NCBI GenBank assembly: GCA_910578095.1
Contig: CAJTOZ010000044.1
Coordinates: forward strand, 1 to 5,709
DNA: 5,709 nucleotides
Reading direction: 5' to 3'
Source of the DNA: an uncultured Muribaculaceae bacterium
Lineage (GTDB): Bacteria; Bacteroidota; Bacteroidia; Bacteroidales; Muribaculaceae
Below the pieces are notes generated by a model that saw only the letters and a list, made by a program, of their open reading frames with translations, did not search any database and was not told the DNA's origin. The translations under genes and the position numbers were made by a program. This document shows positions 5,708 through 5,709 of the stretch, in pieces; positions within the stretch are counted from its first letter, which is position 1; the number at the start of each line of letters is the position of its first letter.

Positions 5708-5709
5708 CA

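Noticed and set aside
1..5709. CRISPR array or insertion sequence
   Set aside because: There are no regularly spaced short direct repeats and no transposase or integrase reading frame in any of the six frames.

Overview
The window looks like chromosomal DNA of a Bacteroidales bacterium, possibly a Muribaculaceae-type gut commensal (the family is inference). Three things support this. The tRNA promoter matches the Bacteroidetes form TTTG-N20-TAnnTTTG. None of the three genes has a Shine-Dalgarno sequence. The protein families are a LruC/DUF4114-like lipoprotein, a DUF4435 ATPase and a DUF4919 protein, the first and last being typical of this phylum. The tRNAs carry no encoded CCA end.

Layout from left to right. 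Positions 1-278 hold no gene. They contain a diverged copy of a dispersed repeat (5-137) and a perfect 27-bp-arm palindrome (206-261). A 715-residue exported lipoprotein with Asp/Asn-rich LruC-type motifs follows on the minus strand (279-2426). A 306-base gap (2427-2732) carries a candidate minus-strand promoter next to a run of nine G/C pairs, plus two small hairpins. Next is a 528-residue minus-strand protein that joins an ABC/OLD-type ATPase to a DUF4435 (Toprim-like) domain (2733-4319). A 150-base divergent intergenic region separates it from a plus-strand gene for a secreted DUF4919 protein (4470-5207). Two tRNA-Asn(GTT) genes, identical over the mature sequence, follow in tandem (5332-5405 and 5428-5501), with a good promoter and a strong intrinsic terminator. 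The last 170 bases hold no gene but a second diverged copy of the left-end repeat, in inverted orientation.

The three protein genes do not form an operon and I see no shared pathway. The lipoprotein and the DUF4919 protein act outside the cytoplasm and have unknown roles. The ATPase-DUF4435 protein is cytoplasmic. By analogy with OLD-family ATPase-Toprim nucleases it is the best candidate for a DNA-processing or anti-phage function, but it stands alone and this is inference. The most distinctive non-coding signal is a family of GGGACG-type palindromes, present once perfectly and twice in degenerate form near the window ends. The two degenerate copies sit inside longer repeats that share five short blocks in the same order.
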